A stretch of DNA of 64,000 nt, taken from positions 763,535-827,534 of the forward strand of contig NZ_JACKUK010000023.1 of NCBI RefSeq assembly GCF_025822765.1. The letters run 5' to 3'. Below the pieces are notes generated by a model. That model had not been told where the DNA came from. It made no database searches and saw only the letters and a list, made by a program, of their open reading frames with translations. Of the stretch, positions 61,812-64,000 are shown piece by piece. The first letter of the stretch is position 1. Each line of letters opens with the position of its first letter. The position numbers and the translations under genes are program-made. Source of the stretch: Mycobacterium barrassiae (lineage in GTDB: Bacteria > Actinomycetota > Actinomycetes > Mycobacteriales > Mycobacteriaceae).

Positions 61812-63177
61812 GGTCCACGCCAAGGGCCAACACCTCGTCGAAGCCTGCGGCGAGGCTGTCCATGAACACGTCGTGGTCGGGAATCGCACCGGTGTCCACG
61901 TCGATGCCCAGCGTGCACACATCCACGTATGTCAACAACGTGACGTTGACGGCCGCGCCGATCGTCGGGCCGAATGCGTACTGTGTCAACACCTTGGCGC
62001 CACCGAGGAACACGGGCACGGGAATCCCCGGTACGTCGCTGCACAGGAAGTCGATATTGCGCAGGATCGAGCCGATGTACCAGCGTGGCATCATGTTCAG
62101 CGCTCCGGCGATCCATTGCGTGTACGGCAGCGACTTCTCGTGACGCACCTTGCCGGTCCTGTCGCGGATCTGGCGGATTCGCTCCTCGGGATCGGCTATG
62201 CCGACCGGCACATCGAACCGCATGATGGTGATGCGGTTGCCGCCCATTTCGTCGCCCTCTTCGCGCAGGCTCATGGGCATCGTCAGGTGAAGGTCGCCGA
62301 CCGCGACGCCGTGCTTTTCGTGGTAAATGCGAAGCCCCCCGGCTACGCCCGCAACGAAGGCGTCGTTCAATGCACCGCCGCCGTGATGAGCGGCCACCCG
62401 CAGCTGTGCGAACGGGATCTCGAGTACACCGAGCTTTCGGATGAGGCTGCGATTACTCATCAGCGAGGAGCCCCTGCGGCTCACAGGACGCATGGTGCGG
62501 TAGACCGAGGCGGCCAACTCGGCGGCCGACGAAACGCTGTCCACTGGCTGCATAATGCCGTTGGCAATCATCTTCGGAGCATTCTTCAGAGTGCCCGTCA
62601 GCACGTCGGCCACCAAACCGGCGCCGTATCGCGCGGTGTCGCGGTAGCCCCGCAGCGGCTGTGGTGGAGGAACTTCAGGCCATGGCTGAACAGACTCGTG
62701 CCGCTCGGGAACCTCGGACAGATCGAAGAGAATCATCCCGATCTGGATACCCCCAACACCGTCGGTCAGTGCGTGGTGGAACTTGAGAAGCACTGCTGCA
62801 CCGTTGTTTTCGACTCCGTCGATTAGCGTGGCCTCCCATAGGGGGCGAGCCCGGTCGAAGTCCTCCATGGCCGCGACCCGCGCCATCTCCAGCACCGTGT
62901 CGATGGTGCCGGGTGCGGGCGCCGTCACCCTCCGCATGTGGAAGCCCAGGTCGAAGTCCGGGGCGTATTCCCACCTCGGCGGCGCCGGCGCCGGCGACGG
63001 AACTACACGCTGGCGCACCATCGGGACGGCACGCGAAATGACGTCGAAGCGATTGCGGACCTCGTCCCAATCCGGTGACCGGTCGAGCATGATCACCGTG
63101 ACCACCGTGGAACGCAACCGAGGATCGCTTTCCATAGCCCAGGTGAAGGCGTCGCTGTTTCGCATGAATTCGGTCAT
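61804..63177 (-). CDS. Wax ester synthase/diacylglycerol acyltransferase (WS/DGAT)
   Basis: A 457-residue WS/DGAT. The catalytic motif HHALTDG is at 134-140, GGALNDAFVAG is the second family motif, and the carboxy-terminal domain has SDVPGIPVPVFLGGAKV. The enzyme joins an acyl-CoA to diacylglycerol or a fatty alcohol, giving triacylglycerol or wax ester, at the membrane or lipid droplet. M. tuberculosis Tgs1 (Rv3130c) of this family is DosR-induced during hypoxia, which agrees with the island context, though I see no box directly upstream because the gene overlaps its upstream neighbour as ATGA. Confidence 0.93.
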   Translation of the reverse strand: MTEFMRNSDAFTWAMESDPRLRSTVVTVIMLDRSPDWDEVRNRFDVISRAVPMVRQRVVPSPAPAPPRWEYAPDFDLGFHMRRVTAPAPGTIDTVLEMARVAAMEDFDRARPLWEATLIDGVENNGAAVLLKFHHALTDGVGGIQIGMILFDLSEVPERHESVQPWPEVPPPQPLRGYRDTARYGAGLVADVLTGTLKNAPKMIANGIMQPVDSVSSAAELAASVYRTMRPVSRRGSSLMSNRSLIRKLGVLEIPFAQLRVAAHHGGGALNDAFVAGVAGGLRIYHEKHGVAVGDLHLTMPMSLREEGDEMGGNRITIMRFDVPVGIADPEERIRQIRDRTGKVRHEKSLPYTQWIAGALNMMPRWYIGSILRNIDFLCSDVPGIPVPVFLGGAKVLTQYAFGPTIGAAVNVTLLTYVDVCTLGIDVDTGAIPDHDVFMDSLAAGFDEVLALGVDHV

Positions 63178-64000
63178 CTGTGGTCACCGGCCGCTGGTGC
63201 GCCACACCACACGCCAGTTGCGAGCGCCAGCACCTCATCGAAACCGGCAGCAAGGCAGTCGAACAGGACATCGTGGTCGGGGATGGCGCTGGTATCCACG
63301 TTGATCCCGATCGCGCAGGTGTCGACGTAGGACAACAACGTGACATTCAACGCCGCCCCGATGGTGGGGGCGAACGCATACTGCATCCGCACGGCGGCAC
63401 CTGCAAGAAAGACAGGTACCGGAATGCCCGGCACGTCGCTGGCCACGAAATCGACGTTCCGCAATGCGGCGCCGATATAGGACCGCGGCATCAGATTGAG
63501 CACGCCGGCGATGGCCTGGGTGTAGGAGAGCGACTTCTCGCTGCGCATTTTCGTGGTGCGGTCGTGTGTGGCGCGGATGCGGTCCACGGGGTCGGCGATG
63601 GCTGCAGGCACCTCGAACCGCATCAACGTCGCCCGGTTTCCGCCGGCGGGGTCCTCGGGTGTCCGAAGGCTGATCGGCATCGACACCGACAGGTTTCCGA
63701 CCGACTCGCCGTGCTTTTCGTGGTAGCGACGCAGCCCGCCGGTGATGGCGGCGATGAAGGCGTCGTTCAACGAGCCACCGGCGATCGCGCCGGCCCGCCG
63801 CAGGGTGTCCGTGCGCGCAGAGAGCGTCGCGAGCCGGCGAATCTTGCCGCGATCACGCATGATCGGCGATCCGGGTGCACTGATAGGCCGAACGGTCCGA
63901 TAGATCGATGCCACGGCCGAGCCGACGCCTTTGAGCGTTCCGGCGGGGTGGCGAACGCCTTTCACCACAAATGCGGGCGCGGCCTTTACCGAAGCGGTCA
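63174..64000 (-). CDS. Second WS/DGAT, partial (N-terminus beyond right edge)
   Basis: The carboxy-terminal 275 residues of another WS/DGAT; the reading frame stays open to the right edge, so the start and the HHxxxDG motif are outside the window. The visible part has GGSLNDAFIAAITGGLRRYHEKHG, the MPISLRTPEDPAGGNRATLMRFEVP stretch and SDVPGIPVPVFLAGAAV. It is clearly paralogous to the gene at 61804 throughout its length (YHEKHG, EKSLxYTQxIAG, DTxAIPDHDV), pointing to tandem duplication. The GTG at 63968 is an internal codon, not the start. Confidence 0.92.
   Translation of the reverse strand, partial: TASVKAAPAFVVKGVRHPAGTLKGVGSAVASIYRTVRPISAPGSPIMRDRGKIRRLATLSARTDTLRRAGAIAGGSLNDAFIAAITGGLRRYHEKHGESVGNLSVSMPISLRTPEDPAGGNRATLMRFEVPAAIADPVDRIRATHDRTTKMRSEKSLSYTQAIAGVLNLMPRSYIGAALRNVDFVASDVPGIPVPVFLAGAAVRMQYAFAPTIGAALNVTLLSYVDTCAIGINVDTSAIPDHDVLFDCLAAGFDEVLALATGVWCGAPAAGDHR

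Overview
The window looks like chromosome of a fast-growing environmental mycobacterium (Mycolicibacterium-like). The evidence is high GC throughout, an eight-gene mce operon with an Mce-associated gene, a TB8.4/Rv1174c-type hemophore-related protein, a DevS/DosT-type haem sensor kinase, homologues of Rv1738 and Rv2030c, and WS/DGAT lipid enzymes. Genes are dense, with many 4-base ATGA overlaps. I saw no rRNA, tRNA, CRISPR array, insertion sequence or prophage.

Region 1 (1-13087) is a catabolic cluster. A reverse-strand run (7297 down to the left edge) encodes a D-aminoacylase-type amidohydrolase, an HSL-type esterase, a Rieske oxygenase, an epoxide hydrolase, a DUF3556 membrane protein and an SDR. 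Around it lie an alpha/beta hydrolase, a zinc alcohol dehydrogenase, a Baeyer-Villiger-type monooxygenase, a PF10118 protein and a TetR regulator. The mix suggests uptake and breakdown of a cyclic or steroid-like ketone; the substrate is unknown.

Region 2 (13084-25712) has a serine hydrolase, a Tat-exported DUF1906 protein, the hemophore-related protein and CYP125. Then comes a tight seven-gene operon (23777 to 17442: two FadE, two MaoC-type hydratases, Ltp2-like thiolase, DUF35 protein, FadD) that resembles the sterol side-chain degradation genes of M. tuberculosis. A Ser/Thr kinase with an unusual extracellular domain follows. Three copies of one palindromic repeat and one copy of another are scattered here and touch coding ends.

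Region 3 (25723-36382) holds a signalling set without a visible receptor (CheB, CheR, a hybrid kinase with three receiver domains, and a REC-GAF-PAS-GGDEF-EAL protein), then an acyl-ACP thioesterase, two secreted unknowns and an Mce-associated protein. Region 4 (36379-44545) is a complete yrbEAB-mceABCDEF lipid importer operon with rather short Mce proteins.

Region 5 (44756-64000) looks like a hypoxia/dormancy island. It has a DevS-like kinase with the haem histidine conserved but no DevR next to it, two SRPBCC paralogues, a tandem KAS III pair whose second member has lost His and Asn, an Rv1738-Rv2030c operon, a flavin-fold protein and a complete Ralstonia-type NAD-reducing [NiFe] hydrogenase with its protease (hoxFUYHW). 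A FadD15-like ligase, a frameshifted acyltransferase, a membrane protein and two WS/DGATs point to storage-lipid synthesis. Four DosR-box-like dyads lie in its promoters.
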